Shown: piece by piece, positions 1 to 10,448 of the stretch
Numbering within the stretch: position 1 is the first letter of the stretch
How the letters are laid out: every line of letters starts with the position of its first letter
NCBI GenBank assembly: GCA_029553475.1
Contig: JAKPKV010000131.1
Location: 1-64,000, forward strand
From: Armatimonadota bacterium
Lineage (GTDB): Bacteria > Armatimonadota > Hebobacteria > CAIYQO01
DNA: 64,000 nt
Direction: 5' to 3'
Made by a program: the position numbers and the translations under genes
Notes under the pieces: model-generated
Told to the model about the DNA's origin: nothing
Seen by the model: only the letters and a program-made list of their open reading frames with translations
The model's database searches: none

Positions 1-94
1 CCTTTCAATCTGCATGGGGCGCAGCGTGCCTTCGAGCGCTGCTGTCCGGTGGCGATACCAGGGGCGTTTTTGGGGGGAGAAATGCTCGCAATGC

Positions 95-123
95 TTGACA
101 AAATGGGCTCATGACCGTATCTT
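95..123 (+). promoter_or_regulatory. sigma-70-like promoter for first pseudopilin gene
   Basis: A perfect -35 TTGACA (95-100) and a -10-like TATCTT (118-123) are separated by 17 bp. The start codon at 196 lies about 65 bp downstream of the predicted transcription start. Confidence 0.6.
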
Positions 124-195
124 AAGTTCTGGAAATGTTCGATTCTCGGAATCGAGGCGTCAGCCATGCTTTATTTTGGAAAGGAGTGCAGAGGT

Positions 196-1458
196 ATGTC
201 TCACAGGCAGCGCAGAGGGACCCGCCGCCGCGCGGGCTTCACTCTCATCGAGTTATTGGTGGTGATCGCGATCATTGCGATTCTGGCGGCGATTCTCTTC
301 CCGGTCTTTGCCCGCGCCCGCGAAAAGGCGCGGCAGAACACCTGTCTGAATAACCAGCGCCAGATCGCGATTGCCATCCAGATGTATACCCAGGACAACC
401 AGGAGAAGTTCTTCCCGAACAACGGCCAATCGTGGGCCAATTACCTGACCCCGTACAACGGCCCCGGCATCTACGACTGTCCCACCCTCACCGGCGAGGG
501 GCAAAACGCCAATCCCGAATACGGCTTCAACCCCAACCTGTTCAAAAAACCCTTGGGCATGGTGGCCACGCCCAGTTCCGCCCTGCTCACCGCCGACCTC
601 AAGAAGAGTTATTTCAATAGCGCGACGAATACCAATTTCACGCTCTCGGTTGACGGTGTCAATGCGGAGGCGACCACCATTGACCCGCGCCACAATGCCA
701 GCTTCATCGCGACGGCGGTGGACGGCTCGGTGCACGCGGTGCCGTTGACGGGACAGACGGCGCCGGATTACCTGGCCGCGCTGAACAAAGCCTCGTTGTC
801 ATTGTCGGCGGCGTATGATCCCAACGCGGCGAAAATTCCCTTTGCGTTGAACAACCCCGCCTCGCCGACCGGCGTGATCGTGGATCGCGCCGCCGGCTTC
901 ACCAGCGGCACCTTCGCGCAGACGTCCACGTTCCGCGGGTTTGTCAACGGCACCAACTACTTCTCACCGGATTACCGCATCAGCTGGCCGCTGGTGGATA
1001 ACATCGCGGTGGCGGCAAACAACATCAGCTTGATCTATATCAATACCAATGACAGTCTCAACCAGTTCGTCTGTAAAATCACCAATATCAAGCCGCCCGT
1101 GGTCCTGTCGAAGCTTCGCGTCTACACCTCGCCCGGCTACTGGGTCGGCTGGAGCGATGCGATCGGCGGCTTCAGCGGCAATGATTCCGGCGGCGTCGCG
1201 CGGCAATGGCCGTATAAAATCATCGTACAGTCGAGCCCCACCACGGGCGGCGCGCTCACGACGCACAACACCTTCCCGGCGGGCTGGACGTCACCCGCCT
1301 CCGGGAAGTGGTTTGAGTATGCGGTCAGTACCCCGCCGGCGGAAGATATCGTCATCACCATGACCCAGGATATCAACCCGTATATCACGGGACAAGTCAT
1401 CAAAGGCATGGTGCATAATATCGGTGAAATCGAATTTTTCGGCGTGAAGGCCCAGTGA
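196..1458 (+). CDS. pseudopilin-like secreted protein, H-x9-DG type (paralog 1)
   Basis: 420-aa protein with a basic leader ([13 protein letters not shown]) followed by the type IV prepilin cleavage/methylation signature [10 protein letters not shown] and a hydrophobic helix ending [15 protein letters not shown]. In known families this leader is cut by a prepilin peptidase and the product assembles in a type II secretion or pilus-like fibre. Mid-protein [15 protein letters not shown] gives the H-x9-DG signature of DUF1559-like proteins of Planctomycetes, Verrucomicrobia and Armatimonadetes. Unlike typical members, about 200 residues follow the motif, probably a beta-rich ligand domain. I chose ATG 196 over an in-frame ATG at 166 because AAGGAG at 181-186 is correctly spaced. 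Paralog 2 starts 35 bp downstream and is probably co-transcribed. The substrate or partner is unknown. Confidence 0.9.
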   Translation: MSHRQRRGTRRRAGFTLIELLVVIAIIAILAAILFPVFARAREKARQNTCLNNQRQIAIAIQMYTQDNQEKFFPNNGQSWANYLTPYNGPGIYDCPTLTGEGQNANPEYGFNPNLFKKPLGMVATPSSALLTADLKKSYFNSATNTNFTLSVDGVNAEATTIDPRHNASFIATAVDGSVHAVPLTGQTAPDYLAALNKASLSLSAAYDPNAAKIPFALNNPASPTGVIVDRAAGFTSGTFAQTSTFRGFVNGTNYFSPDYRISWPLVDNIAVAANNISLIYINTNDSLNQFVCKITNIKPPVVLSKLRVYTSPGYWVGWSDAIGGFSGNDSGGVARQWPYKIIVQSSPTTGGALTTHNTFPAGWTSPASGKWFEYAVSTPPAEDIVITMTQDINPYITGQVIKGMVHNIGEIEFFGVKAQ

Positions 1459-1493
1459 GCGGTTCTCATCATCTGTGAAAGGAGGATACCCCC

Positions 1494-2690
1494 ATGCGAC
1501 ACGGGTTTACCCTGATTGAACTCCTGGTGGTGATCGCGATCATCGCCATGCTGGCGGCCATTCTGTTTCCGGTGTTCGCCAAAGCGCGCGAGAAGGCGCG
1601 CACCAACTCTTGCCTGAATAACCAGCGGCAGATCGCTATCGCGGTCTCCATGTATATCCAGGACAACGACGAAAAACTCTTCCCCGACCCGGGCAATCGC
1701 GCGTGGTCCTCATGCTTGAAGATGTATAACGAGCCCTCCATCTACGACTGTCCGAGCGCGGACGGCGTGAATCCCGGCAGCAGCGACAACCCGGAATACG
1801 GCTTCAGCGCCCTGCTGTACGGCACGGCGCTGGGCGATATCAAGAGCCCGGAATCCACCCTGCTCTCCGCCGACCTGGTGCTGGACGAGACCGTGCTGGC
1901 GCAGAACCCCGCCTGCGCGCTGCGCATCACCAGCAAGGATCTCGACATCGCCCCGCGGCATAACAAAGGCGCCGTCTTCGCGCTCTTCGACGGCCACGTG
2001 GAATACCTGGCCATCAAGGATGAAGACCCGATGGCCACCGTGCTGGCGAAAGGCTGGCAGCTGGGCACCGGCGGCACGCCGTGGATTCCCCTGCAGCCGC
2101 TCGCCGCGGTGGCCGGCACCGCGGACATCCCCATGACGAGCCTGGCGCTGGGCGGATACTGGTATAACACCGGGTGGACCGCCACCGTCTTCAAAAAATG
2201 CCCGAGCTGGATTGACCCCGCCACCTTCATCGTCAAGTCGGTGGGCGCCTCCGACGGCGTCGAGCACCTGGACACCGAGGAGTACAGCGCCAGCGCACCC
2301 TTCTGGCGCGCGTGCGCGTCGCAAAACAGCAAAGGCATCGTGTTCACGAAACCCGAAGGCGGCACCGCCAATACCAACGGCATCATGTGCTCGCGCAATA
2401 ACAAGGCGCTCTCCGGGGTGAAGATGGACTTCAAGGTGCTGGATGACGCCACCCACACCATCACCATGGTGTGGGCGTCGCATAACGATTCGGGATATGG
2501 CAACGTCACCATGCTCGTCACCGATGGCGTGATGAAAGTCGAGCAGACGACGTTCCGCAATACCGCGCAAATCGCCTACTGCCGCTACACCTTCAAGGCG
2601 GCGGATCCGAGCGGCGGCGTCATCACCGCCGAGTTGAAAAACAGCGTGGCGAACGGCCACGTCGGGTTCAGCGGCTTGCTCTTCGAGTAA
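1494..2690 (+). CDS. pseudopilin-like secreted protein, H-x9-DG type (paralog 2)
   Basis: 398-aa protein beginning [13 protein letters not shown], a very short prepilin leader, then the same amphipathic segment ([15 protein letters not shown]). The H-x9-DG motif is [14 protein letters not shown]. The first ~170 residues closely match the other three paralogs. The C-terminal ~220 residues differ from all of them and contain repeated aromatic/Gly strands suggestive of a beta-sandwich. AAAGGAGG sits directly upstream of ATG 1494. The 35-bp gap from paralog 1 and the lack of a promoter in it suggest an operon of two, ended by the hairpin at 2716-2740. The function is unknown beyond probable surface display or secretion-fibre assembly. 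Confidence 0.88.
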   Translation: MRHGFTLIELLVVIAIIAMLAAILFPVFAKAREKARTNSCLNNQRQIAIAVSMYIQDNDEKLFPDPGNRAWSSCLKMYNEPSIYDCPSADGVNPGSSDNPEYGFSALLYGTALGDIKSPESTLLSADLVLDETVLAQNPACALRITSKDLDIAPRHNKGAVFALFDGHVEYLAIKDEDPMATVLAKGWQLGTGGTPWIPLQPLAAVAGTADIPMTSLALGGYWYNTGWTATVFKKCPSWIDPATFIVKSVGASDGVEHLDTEEYSASAPFWRACASQNSKGIVFTKPEGGTANTNGIMCSRNNKALSGVKMDFKVLDDATHTITMVWASHNDSGYGNVTMLVTDGVMKVEQTTFRNTAQIAYCRYTFKAADPSGGVITAELKNSVANGHVGFSGLLFE

Positions 2691-2715
2691 GCAACGCTGG
2701 ACCACGGGGGATGAC

Positions 2716-2740
2716 GGGGGGAGGCCGGCGGCCTCCCCCC
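2716..2740 (+). terminator. strong GC hairpin after paralog 2
   Basis: A perfect 11-bp stem (2716-2726 with 2730-2740) and a 3-nt loop lie 26 bp after the stop codon. There is no clear T-tract, so it is either an imperfect intrinsic terminator or an mRNA 3'-end stabiliser. Confidence 0.6.
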
Positions 2741-2823
2741 GCGCTGTTTGGCGGGCGGGCCGCGCAATGACAGCGATCGTCAAGGCGAGACCGGCGCGGG
2801 CGCTCCCGTGGCCATATCACCGG

Positions 2824-2851
2824 TTGACGGCGGGGAAAATCGTGGTAGAAT
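2824..2851 (+). promoter_or_regulatory. sigma-70-like promoter for pseudopilin paralog 3
   Basis: TTGACG (2824-2829) and TAGAAT (2846-2851) have a 16-bp spacer and lie about 60 bp before the start codon. Paralog 4 carries the same arrangement. Confidence 0.6.
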
Positions 2852-2914
2852 AAGGATGGTGACCGGTCGCATGCCACCGGTCATCAATCACTCGTCCGCT
2901 AGAGGAGGTTCTTC

Positions 2915-4162
2915 ATGGTTAGTCCCCAACGAGGGTTCACCCTCATCGAGTTGCTGGTGGTGATCGCCATCATCGCCATCCTCGCCGCCATTCTCTTCCC
3001 GGTGTTCGCCAAAGCGCGGGAAAAGGCGCGCACCAACACCTGCATCAACAACCAGCGACAGATCGGCGTGGCCATCCTGATGTACGTACAGGACCACGCG
3101 GAAACCTTCATCCCTGACACCGGCAACAGCGCCTGGTCGTCGCTGCTGCGGGACTACAACGAGCCGAGCATCTACGACTGCCCGACGAAGACGGGGAAAG
3201 GCACGAACGCCGCGCCGGAGTACGGCTTCAACACCTTCCTCTTCGGACAGGCCCTCGGCGATATCGCCTCGTCATCGGCCGCCTTCATGACCGCCGACCT
3301 GAAGATGGATGACCCGCCGGCGAATTATGCCATCCGCAGCTTCTCCAGCCACGTGGATGCCCGGCACAATAAAGGCGTGGTGATCCTCTGCGCCGACGGC
3401 CATGTCGCCGTTGAGTCACTCGATCAGATCACCACGCCGCTGTTCGTCACGCTGGTGAACCGCGGCTACGATATCGTGCCCACCGCCGGCAAGGCGGTGC
3501 TGAACGACCCCAGCATTGCGTGGTTTTCCGCCCCGGCCGATGCCACCTACAATGGCAACTGCGCCCCCAACGCCTGGGTGGCGAACTGGGTGCGCACGCC
3601 GGCCGTGCCCATGCCCGCGAGCACCTATCAGGATGTCAACGGCAATATCCCCAAGGCCGTGCGCGTGGAAGCGGAAGTGATGGGCGCCTCGTACGCCAAC
3701 GATTGCGATACCGCGTTCCTCGCCATCTATGACCCCGGCACCGCCAGCAATGACGCCGCCGGCTACACCTCGTCGGTGATTCCGACGGGCAGCATCGTCT
3801 CCAGCCACCATGTCAAGGCGCATTTCCCGGTCAATACCGGCTACGGCCTGTGGATGCCGAGCGCCTCCATCGCCAACGGGCAAAAGCCGCAAAATCTGCT
3901 GACCCTGCCGGCCCACACCGGGCTGCAACTGGCGCACTTCAAGCACGTGATCACGCTGATTGACGGCACGGACTGCTACACCAACGTCAGCCTCGTCTCC
4001 TCGTCCACCGCCGGCGGCGCGATTGCGGCGGGCACGTGCGGCGTCAGCGCCAATATGAAAGCGAACATGGTGGCGTCCCGCGCCAACATCGTGGCCTACA
4101 CCACCGGCCCGTATAACAATGCCGTGAAACTGCGCAACATCAAAGTCTCCATCTGGAATTGA
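2915..4162 (+). CDS. pseudopilin-like secreted protein, H-x9-DG type (paralog 3)
   Basis: 415-aa protein with leader [14 protein letters not shown], the [15 protein letters not shown] segment and the H-x9-DG signature [22 protein letters not shown] precedes ATG 2915. The C-terminal half carries a module shared with paralog 4 ([13 protein letters not shown] against [13 protein letters not shown], then a SYAN segment), so 3 and 4 are the closest pair. The gene has its own promoter and its own GC-rich terminator hairpin at 4184-4212, unlike the tightly linked pair 1-2. A prepilin-peptidase-processed exported protein is well supported. The ligand or role of the C-terminal module is not. Confidence 0.9.
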   Translation: MVSPQRGFTLIELLVVIAIIAILAAILFPVFAKAREKARTNTCINNQRQIGVAILMYVQDHAETFIPDTGNSAWSSLLRDYNEPSIYDCPTKTGKGTNAAPEYGFNTFLFGQALGDIASSSAAFMTADLKMDDPPANYAIRSFSSHVDARHNKGVVILCADGHVAVESLDQITTPLFVTLVNRGYDIVPTAGKAVLNDPSIAWFSAPADATYNGNCAPNAWVANWVRTPAVPMPASTYQDVNGNIPKAVRVEAEVMGASYANDCDTAFLAIYDPGTASNDAAGYTSSVIPTGSIVSSHHVKAHFPVNTGYGLWMPSASIANGQKPQNLLTLPAHTGLQLAHFKHVITLIDGTDCYTNVSLVSSSTAGGAIAAGTCGVSANMKANMVASRANIVAYTTGPYNNAVKLRNIKVSIWN

Positions 4163-4183
4163 CGGGCGCGGACGCGCCGTTTC

Positions 4184-4212
4184 CCCGCCCCGGCCTTCCC
4201 GACCGGGGCGGG
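4184..4212 (+). terminator. GC-rich terminator-like hairpin after paralog 3
   Basis: A 10-bp perfect stem (4184-4193 with 4203-4212) and 9-nt loop sit 22 bp past the stop, followed by CCGTTATT, a weak T run. Confidence 0.6.
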
Positions 4213-4246
4213 CCGTTATTACCGGTCATTTCCCGGTGCTCCGGCA

Positions 4247-4274
4247 TTGACGCCGGCCTGTTCCGTAGTATAAT
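4247..4274 (+). promoter_or_regulatory. sigma-70-like promoter for pseudopilin paralog 4
   Basis: TTGACG (4247-4252) and a consensus TATAAT (4269-4274) are separated by 16 bp, about 60 bp before the start codon. Confidence 0.65.
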
Positions 4275-4334
4275 GATCGTGCTCATCGGGCCTATCGCCC
4301 GGTGCACGATGACGCGCGTAAAGGAGGTCTCGTG

Positions 4335-5573
4335 ATGTTTCATCCCCGTCCCCCGCGAGGGTTCACCCTCATCGAGCTCCTGGTGGTGATCGCGATTATC
4401 GCGATTCTGGCCGCCATCCTCTTTCCCGTCTTCGCGAAAGCGCGGGAGAAGGCCCGGCAGAACTCCTGCATCAACAACCAGCGGCAGATCGCCATCGCCA
4501 TGACGATGTACGTGCAGGACAACGCGGAAACCTTCATCCCCGACACCGGTACCAGCGCCTGGTCCTCGCTGCTGAAGGACTACAACGAGCCGACGATCTA
4601 CGACTGCCCGACGAAGACGGGGAAAGGCAGCAACACCGCCCCGGAATATGGCTTCAACGGGTATCTCTTCGGCAAAGCGATCGGCGACGTGAATTCCCCC
4701 GCCGCGGGTATTCTCACCGCGGACCTGAGGATGGACAACCCGAATCCCAACTCCGCCATCTACGCGTTTTCCAGTGACGTGGACCCGCGCCACAATAGCG
4801 GGCTGGTGCTCACCTGCGTGGATGGCCACGTGGCGGTGGAGTCTTTTGACAAAGTGGCCGGATCGTATACGAAAGTGCTGGTGAACCGCGGCTATGATTT
4901 GGTGCCGGCATTCAGCAAAACGCTGCCGGTGACCCAGGCGGATGGTACGCCGGACTGGCCGCCGCAGCCGCTGACCCACGCGGTCCCCCCGTATACGACG
5001 AACTGGATACGGTCGAATCTCTTCGTCTTGCCGGGGGAAGCGTATCAGGATGCCGATGGGAACATCCCCAAGGCGGTGCGCATCGAGGCGGATGTGCGCG
5101 GCGGGTCCTACGCCAACTCCTGCAGCCACGCCTTCTTCAGCGTGTATGATTCGGGTGTCCTGGGTCCCGGTGGAGATCGCAACCAGTTGTATATCCCCAC
5201 GAGTGCGATTGTCTCCGGCCATAGCATTACGGACGGCAGCATCGTCCCGGTCACCACGGGGTTCGCGGTGTTCACGCCCGGCACGCAAATCAAATTCGGC
5301 GCGAAGGCGGCCGATTCCATTGCGACGCCGACATTGCCGACAGCCCGCTACGACTCGTTCTGGTTCCGCGCTGCCATCACCATCTTGAACGGCAAGGAAG
5401 TCTATGCGTCGTATACGGATAGCCGGGATAACACGACCTACCCCGCGGTCGGGTTCGCTGCCGACGTGAAGCCCTCCATGATCGCCGCCAATCGCAACGT
5501 GGCGGTGTATAGCTGTAGCGTGTACAACAATTACATCTGGATCAAGGATGTGAAAGTGTCTATCGCCAAGTAA
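4335..5573 (+). CDS. pseudopilin-like secreted protein, H-x9-DG type (paralog 4)
   Basis: 412-aa protein with leader [16 protein letters not shown], segment [15 protein letters not shown] and H-x9-DG signature [15 protein letters not shown] chose ATG 4335 over an in-frame ATG at 4302 because AAGGAGG (4321-4327) is spaced for 4335. The N-terminal ~190 residues match paralog 3 closely and the C-terminal module is also shared, with an insertion around the [11 protein letters not shown] segment. It is a monocistronic unit with its own promoter and a 12-bp terminator stem. Most likely it is an exported pseudopilin-type protein of unknown ligand. Confidence 0.9.
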   Translation: MFHPRPPRGFTLIELLVVIAIIAILAAILFPVFAKAREKARQNSCINNQRQIAIAMTMYVQDNAETFIPDTGTSAWSSLLKDYNEPTIYDCPTKTGKGSNTAPEYGFNGYLFGKAIGDVNSPAAGILTADLRMDNPNPNSAIYAFSSDVDPRHNSGLVLTCVDGHVAVESFDKVAGSYTKVLVNRGYDLVPAFSKTLPVTQADGTPDWPPQPLTHAVPPYTTNWIRSNLFVLPGEAYQDADGNIPKAVRIEADVRGGSYANSCSHAFFSVYDSGVLGPGGDRNQLYIPTSAIVSGHSITDGSIVPVTTGFAVFTPGTQIKFGAKAADSIATPTLPTARYDSFWFRAAITILNGKEVYASYTDSRDNTTYPAVGFAADVKPSMIAANRNVAVYSCSVYNNYIWIKDVKVSIAK

Positions 5574-5650
5574 GTGCGCAAGTGGGCGGCATCCATGTTT
5601 TCGCGCGAGACGCCGCGAAAACCGCGTGATGCCTTCGACGACGGCATTTA

Positions 5651-5678
5651 CGCCCCCCGGCCCGCTGGCCGGGGGGCG
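5651..5678 (+). terminator. terminator-like hairpin after paralog 4
   Basis: A perfect 12-bp GC stem (5651-5662 with 5667-5678) closed by loop CGCT, 77 bp after the stop codon. There is no T-tract. Confidence 0.55.
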
Positions 5679-5743
5679 CGGCATTTGTCGCGCCCTGCTC
5701 CGCGGACCGGCAGTGACGCTGACGCGCACCGTGGTACACCAAG

Positions 5744-6050
5744 TACTCCTACCGTACTCGTCCCCTGCACCCCCTGAAGGAGGGTGCGAACGATGGCAAG
5801 GACGCTGAAGCGCCCTAAGTGCTGTGGAACACGCGCGCGCTTATGCTCTTTATACATGCATATCGCTCTCTCCAGCCTCCGGTTGGTCTGTTCGATCCGC
5901 CGCGTCCCTGGAGAGGGACGCCTGGCCCCGCAGAGGGTACTTCAGCCCGCGTCCCCCACCATAACGACAGGCGACTATCAAAGAGCATCAGCGTGCGTGT
6001 CGTGGTGCGCCACCTCCTGCAGGGGGTGGGCGGAGTCAGGTACGGGAGTA
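5744..6050. repeat. MITE-like imperfect inverted-repeat element
   Basis: This is the gene-free stretch between paralog 4 and the GH95-like gene. Sequence 5744-5783 (TACTCC...CACCCCCTGAAGGAGG) recurs on the opposite strand at 6013-6050, and 5831-5855 (...TTATGCTCTTTATA) recurs inverted at 5975-6000. The left copy carries about 40 extra bases. The centre has a perfect 8-bp hairpin (5902-5921) and the arms form small hairpins of their own. No coding frame in it looks like a protein. It may be a decayed miniature mobile element or a structured leader. Confidence 0.45.
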
Positions 6051-6183
6051 ATACAAGATACCCGCCGGAATAGTCATGGGGCTCATCGCCTCCGGAGGTG
6101 GTGTCGCATCGCAGGTGTCCGGGGCAGGAATGCCCGCGCGGGCGGGGAAGAGTGGTGGAGATGCTGTCCGAGATGGAGGCGCT

Positions 6184-9100
6184 ATGCGTTACCTGCTTGC
6201 CCTGTGCATCTGCGCGCTCGCCTGTGCGGCGGAGCCGCCGGCGATGACCAACGTCGTCGCCCACAACGACATCATCTACCTGGCGCCCGCCCGCGAGGGG
6301 TGGGAGGGGCTGCCGCTGGGCAACGGCAACCTGGGGGCGCAGGTCTGGCAGCCGGAGGGCGGGATACAGTTCCAGCTCAACTCCGCCTGGGGCGGGGTTT
6401 ACGACCGCGCGCTGGGCCGGCTGCGGGTGCGCACCGCGCCGGCGCCGCCGCTGGCCGGCATGACAGCGTACAAGCAGCGCCTCTCCCTCCACGACGCCAC
6501 CCTCTTCACCGCCATCACCACCGACCGCGGCACGCTGACCGCCGCCGCCTTCATCCCGGCGACGGACGACGCCCTCGCCGTGCGCCTGGCGGGGATGCAG
6601 GCCGGGGAAGAGGTCATCATCGAGATGGAGGCGTGGCGGCCGACGATGACGGCGGCGGCCGCGGGCGGCGTGCTGCTGCTGGCGGACAGCGCGAAATATT
6701 CGGGGCAGCCGGATTACCGCTACGCGCTGGCGGTGAGCGCCGACGGCGCGACGGCGGAGGCGGGGCAAAACCTGCTGACGCTGCGCGCCCCCGCCAACAG
6801 CACCATCTGGGCGGCGCTGGCGGAGACGCGCGACCCGGCGGCCGACGTGGTCGCCGCGGCGAAGGCGAAGCTGGCGGCGCTGCGGGCGCGCGGCTGGGCG
6901 GCCACGCGGCGCGCGCACGCCGACTGGTGGGCGCGGTTCTGGAGCCAATCGTTCATCAGCCTCTCGTCCGATGACGGGGTGGCCGACTACCTGGCCAACG
7001 CCTGGTATCTGCACATCTACGCCATGGGCGCCGGCTCGCGTGGGCCGGTGCCGCCGAAATTCAACGGCGGGCTGTGGCTGGACGACTACGATACGCGGGA
7101 GTGGGGATCCGCCTACTGGCACTGGAATACCCAGGAAACCTACTGGCCGCTCTACGCCGCCAACCACCTGGAGCTGCTGGCGCCCTACTACCGCATGTAC
7201 TGGGAGATGCTGCCGACGGTGGAGCAGCGCACGAAGGAGTATTTTGGCGCGAACGGCGCCAGCTACGACGAGACGATCAGCTTCACCGGCCACGCCGGGC
7301 GCGGGGAGAAGGTGATGGGCGTCCACCCGCGGTTGGCCGTGCCGAAACACCCCGGCCACACCAACCTCATCTTCTCCTCCAGCGCGGAAATCGCCATGCA
7401 GTTCTGGTGGTATTACCGCTACACCGGCGACGAGACCTTCCTGCGCGAGCGCGCCTACCCGCTGATGAAGTCGGTGGCCGCCTTCTACGTGGATTACCTG
7501 GAGAAGGACGAGAAGGGGCGCTACGGCATGTGGCCCTCCAACGCCCACGAGACCTTCTGGAAGGTGCAGAATCCCACGCCCGACCTCGCCGGCATCCGCT
7601 ACCTCTTCCCGGCGCTGCTGGAGGCCAGCGCGCGGCTGGAGCGGGACGCCGACCTGCGCCCGGTCTGGCAGGACCGCCTGGACGGCCTGGCGCCCTACCC
7701 GCTGGACCCGGAGAAGGGCAGCCTCCTCGCCTTCGAGCCGCGCCCCGGCGAGGAGGTGAAGACGAGCAACGGCGAGAACCCCGACCTCTTCCCCATCGGC
7801 GTCTTCCCGAATATCACGCTGGGGTCGCCGGACTACGCGCTGGGGCTGACCACGTTCCGGAATCGCCGGCACGTCAACACCTACGGCTGGACCACCGACA
7901 GCATCGCCGCCGCCCGCCTGGGGCTGGCCGAGGAGCTGGCGACGCTGCTGCCCGATCACCTGATACGCTACCAGACGCACCCCTCCGGCCTGCAGGATTA
8001 CTACACGCGCAAGCCCGCCGTCCACCCCTACCTGGAGGGCAGCGGCACCTTCGCGGCCGGCGTGAACGAGATGCTGCTGCAGAGCTGGGGCGGCGTCATC
8101 CGCGTCTGCCCGGCGCTGCCGAAAGCGTGGAGCGCCCGCTTCACGCTGCTGGCGATGGGCGGATTTGTGATCACCGCGCAGGCGGAGAAGGGGCAGGTCA
8201 CCTACCTGGCGGTCACCAGCCAGCGCGGCGGCGTGCTGCGCCTGGTGAATCCCTTCCCCGGCCGGGCCATCGTGCAGTGCAACGGCAAGCCGGTCGCGGA
8301 TCTCTCATCCGACCACGGGACGATCATCGTCCCCACCGAAGCCGGGAAGACCTACCACATCGGCACCACGCCGTTCGCGGACGTGCCGGCGACCGGCGGG
8401 AGCTGGCAGGCGCTGCTGAAGCCCAACGACGCCCCCAAGCACCTCACCCCCACCAGCATCCGCTGGCTGGGCAAGCCGGAGGCGACCATCGCCGGGTGGA
8501 CGCCGCCGGCGGAGCCGAACGCCCCGCGGCCCCCGGCGGCGGCGCCGGTGACCCGCGCGGCGCGGCCGGAGATTCATGTGGCGAAGCTGGCGGGGGCGCC
8601 GAAGGTTGACGGCGAGCTGAGCGATCCCGCCTGGCAGGGGGCGGCGAAACTCGCCGATTTTGTGCTGCTCGGCAAGACGACGCTGGCGAGCCAGCCCACC
8701 GAGGTGCTCATCGGCCACGACGCGGAGCATCTGTACCTGGGCATCACCTGCTGGGAGGCGCGCATGGCGGGGCTCATCGCCGAGTACGGCGAAAAAGACC
8801 GCGACTGCGCCGTCTTCCTCGACGACTCGGTGGAGATTTTTCTGCGGCCGACGCCGGCGCTGCAGTGGCACCTGGCGATCAACGCGCTGGGCGCGCGCTT
8901 CGACGCCCGCGGCCTCACCGCGGAGACGGAGAACGCCAGCTTGAACCTGCCGTGGACGGCCGCCGTGCAGCGCAAAAGCAACCGCTGGATCGTGGAGATC
9001 GCCATCCCCTTCTCGGCGCTGGTGCCCGACCCACCCGGCCCGGCCAGTGACTGGGGCTTCAACGTCTGCCGCAACGAGAAGCCGCACGGGGAGACCTCCA

Positions 9101-9822
9101 CCTGGGCGCCGCTGTCCGCGATGCGCTTTCACCTGCCGGAAGAATTCGCCCGCCTGCGCTTCCCGCACGGACCGGCGCCGGCGACGGACACGCCCATTGA
9201 CCCGCACCTCGTCGGCTGGTGGACGGGCGACGCCATCGGCGGCCTGTGGGTGCGCGACCGCTCCGGCAACGGCCTGCACGCGCGGATGCACGGCGCCGTG
9301 AGCGCCGCGGAGGGGAAAATCGGCGCGGGGCTGGCGCTGCGCGGCGGCTACCTGGAAGTGCCGGACGCGCCCGCGCTGCGGTTGACCGCGGGGATGACGC
9401 TGCTCGCCTGGGTGAAGCCCGCCTCCGCGGGGTCCATGCGCATCCTGGACAAGGGCCGCGCGGGCCACAACGACGCGTATATGATGGATACGCATCCCGC
9501 CGGCAACCTGCGCGTCATCACCAGCCGCGGCGGGTTTTCACAGGACGTGACGCTGCCGCTGAACGCCTGGTCGCACCTGGCGCTCACCTATGACAACGCG
9601 GCGCTCACCCTCTACCTCAACGGCGCGGTGCTCGATACGCTGAAGACGGCCGGCCCGCTCACCGTCACCGATCTCCCCCTCCATATCGGCGCGGACTCCG
9701 GCGGCGGCAGCCGCTTTTCCGGGGTGATGGACGGCGTGATGCTGTGGAGCCGGGCGCTGACGGCGGAGGAGATCCGCACCTATATGACCGCGGCGCCCAC
9801 GGACGCCGGGCGTCAGAACTGA
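6184..9822 (+). CDS. secreted GH95-like glycoside hydrolase with CBM9-like and LamG-like domains
   Basis: 1212-aa exported protein. The signal peptide is MRYLLALCICALACA with a probable cut before AEPP. Residues ~27-750 resemble GH95 alpha-L-fucosidase-like enzymes (DUF5703-type): WEGLPLGNGNLGAQVW near 40-55, then an (alpha/alpha)6 barrel with WNTQETYWPLYAANH. Residues ~796-990 look like a CBM9/DOMON-like sugar-binding domain (PKVDGELSDPAWQ, LYLGITCWE). Residues ~1008-1205 form a LamG/concanavalin-like domain (GWWTGD, RDRSGNGLHA, LLAWVKP). ATG 6184 is preferred because GGAGG lies 4 nt upstream and it opens the signal peptide. An in-frame ATG at 6076 would bury that peptide. It probably cleaves a plant or microbial glycan outside the cytoplasm; the linkage is unknown. 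It overlaps the convergent mgtC-family gene by 10 bp. Confidence 0.8.
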   Translation: MRYLLALCICALACAAEPPAMTNVVAHNDIIYLAPAREGWEGLPLGNGNLGAQVWQPEGGIQFQLNSAWGGVYDRALGRLRVRTAPAPPLAGMTAYKQRLSLHDATLFTAITTDRGTLTAAAFIPATDDALAVRLAGMQAGEEVIIEMEAWRPTMTAAAAGGVLLLADSAKYSGQPDYRYALAVSADGATAEAGQNLLTLRAPANSTIWAALAETRDPAADVVAAAKAKLAALRARGWAATRRAHADWWARFWSQSFISLSSDDGVADYLANAWYLHIYAMGAGSRGPVPPKFNGGLWLDDYDTREWGSAYWHWNTQETYWPLYAANHLELLAPYYRMYWEMLPTVEQRTKEYFGANGASYDETISFTGHAGRGEKVMGVHPRLAVPKHPGHTNLIFSSSAEIAMQFWWYYRYTGDETFLRERAYPLMKSVAAFYVDYLEKDEKGRYGMWPSNAHETFWKVQNPTPDLAGIRYLFPALLEASARLERDADLRPVWQDRLDGLAPYPLDPEKGSLLAFEPRPGEEVKTSNGENPDLFPIGVFPNITLGSPDYALGLTTFRNRRHVNTYGWTTDSIAAARLGLAEELATLLPDHLIRYQTHPSGLQDYYTRKPAVHPYLEGSGTFAAGVNEMLLQSWGGVIRVCPALPKAWSARFTLLAMGGFVITAQAEKGQVTYLAVTSQRGGVLRLVNPFPGRAIVQCNGKPVADLSSDHGTIIVPTEAGKTYHIGTTPFADVPATGGSWQALLKPNDAPKHLTPTSIRWLGKPEATIAGWTPPAEPNAPRPPAAAPVTRAARPEIHVAKLAGAPKVDGELSDPAWQGAAKLADFVLLGKTTLASQPTEVLIGHDAEHLYLGITCWEARMAGLIAEYGEKDRDCAVFLDDSVEIFLRPTPALQWHLAINALGARFDARGLTAETENASLNLPWTAAVQRKSNRWIVEIAIPFSALVPDPPGPASDWGFNVCRNEKPHGETSTWAPLSAMRFHLPEEFARLRFPHGPAPATDTPIDPHLVGWWTGDAIGGLWVRDRSGNGLHARMHGAVSAAEGKIGAGLALRGGYLEVPDAPALRLTAGMTLLAWVKPASAGSMRILDKGRAGHNDAYMMDTHPAGNLRVITSRGGFSQDVTLPLNAWSHLALTYDNAALTLYLNGAVLDTLKTAGPLTVTDLPLHIGADSGGGSRFSGVMDGVMLWSRALTAEEIRTYMTAAPTDAGRQN

Positions 9823-10448
9823 AACTCGATCACGTCCGGATTTTCGAAGAACGTCCGCACCACCGCGTCGTGCGCGCCCGGCGGGCCGACGGTGACCCAG
9901 CGGCAGGTCATGCGGTCGCCGGTTTTCACGTGCTGGCTGGAGCGGATGCGCAGGCCCTGTTCGGTGATGAGCGCCTCCAGGCGGTCAATCTTCTCCAGGC
10001 AGGTGTCGGAGATCACCGTATAGGTGCGCTCGTGGCGCAGGTTGTCCACCAGGTGCTCCAGGAAGGGAAAAAGCCAGAGCACCACCAGCGAGACGGCGAG
10101 CACGACGCCGCCGATGAGGTAGTACCCGCCGCCCAGCGCCATGCCCAGCGCCGCGGTGAGCCAGATGGCGGCGGCGGTGGTGAGGCCGACCACCCGCCCG
10201 CCTTCGCGCAGGATGACGCCGGCGCCGAGGAAGCCGACGCCGCTGACGATGTTGGCCGCGATGCGCGTGCCGTCGCTATTGCCCGCCAGCTTCGCCGAGA
10301 GCAGGGTGAAGAGTGCCGCCCCCACGCAGATGAAGATGAGCGTGCGAAATCCCGCCGCTTTATCGCGAAACTCGCGCTCCAGCCCGATGGCCCCGCCCGC
10401 CGCGAGCGCCAGGATGATACGCAGGACATCTTCCGCGGAGATAGTCAT
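9813..10448 (-). CDS. MgtC/SapB family inner-membrane protein
   Basis: 211-aa membrane protein. The N-terminal MgtC domain begins MTISAEDVLRIILALAAG, followed by the family signature GAIGLEREFRDKAAGFRT. About four hydrophobic segments occupy the first ~140 residues, followed by a soluble ACT-like tail (ERTYTVISDTCLEKIDRLEAL). MgtC proteins are linked to growth at low Mg2+ and to modulation of the F-type ATPase in some pathogens; in free-living bacteria the role is uncertain. GGGAG precedes the ATG on the minus strand. It converges with the GH95-like gene and its 5' end faces the nadB promoter region, so it is probably transcribed alone. Confidence 0.85.
   Translation of the reverse strand: MTISAEDVLRIILALAAGGAIGLEREFRDKAAGFRTLIFICVGAALFTLLSAKLAGNSDGTRIAANIVSGVGFLGAGVILREGGRVVGLTTAAAIWLTAALGMALGGGYYLIGGVVLAVSLVVLWLFPFLEHLVDNLRHERTYTVISDTCLEKIDRLEALITEQGLRIRSSQHVKTGDRMTCRWVTVGPPGAHDAVVRTFFENPDVIEFQF

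Noticed and set aside
4140-5729. 529-aa frame antisense to pseudopilin paralog 4
   Set aside because: Composition is a shadow of the GC-rich sense gene, with no start signal.
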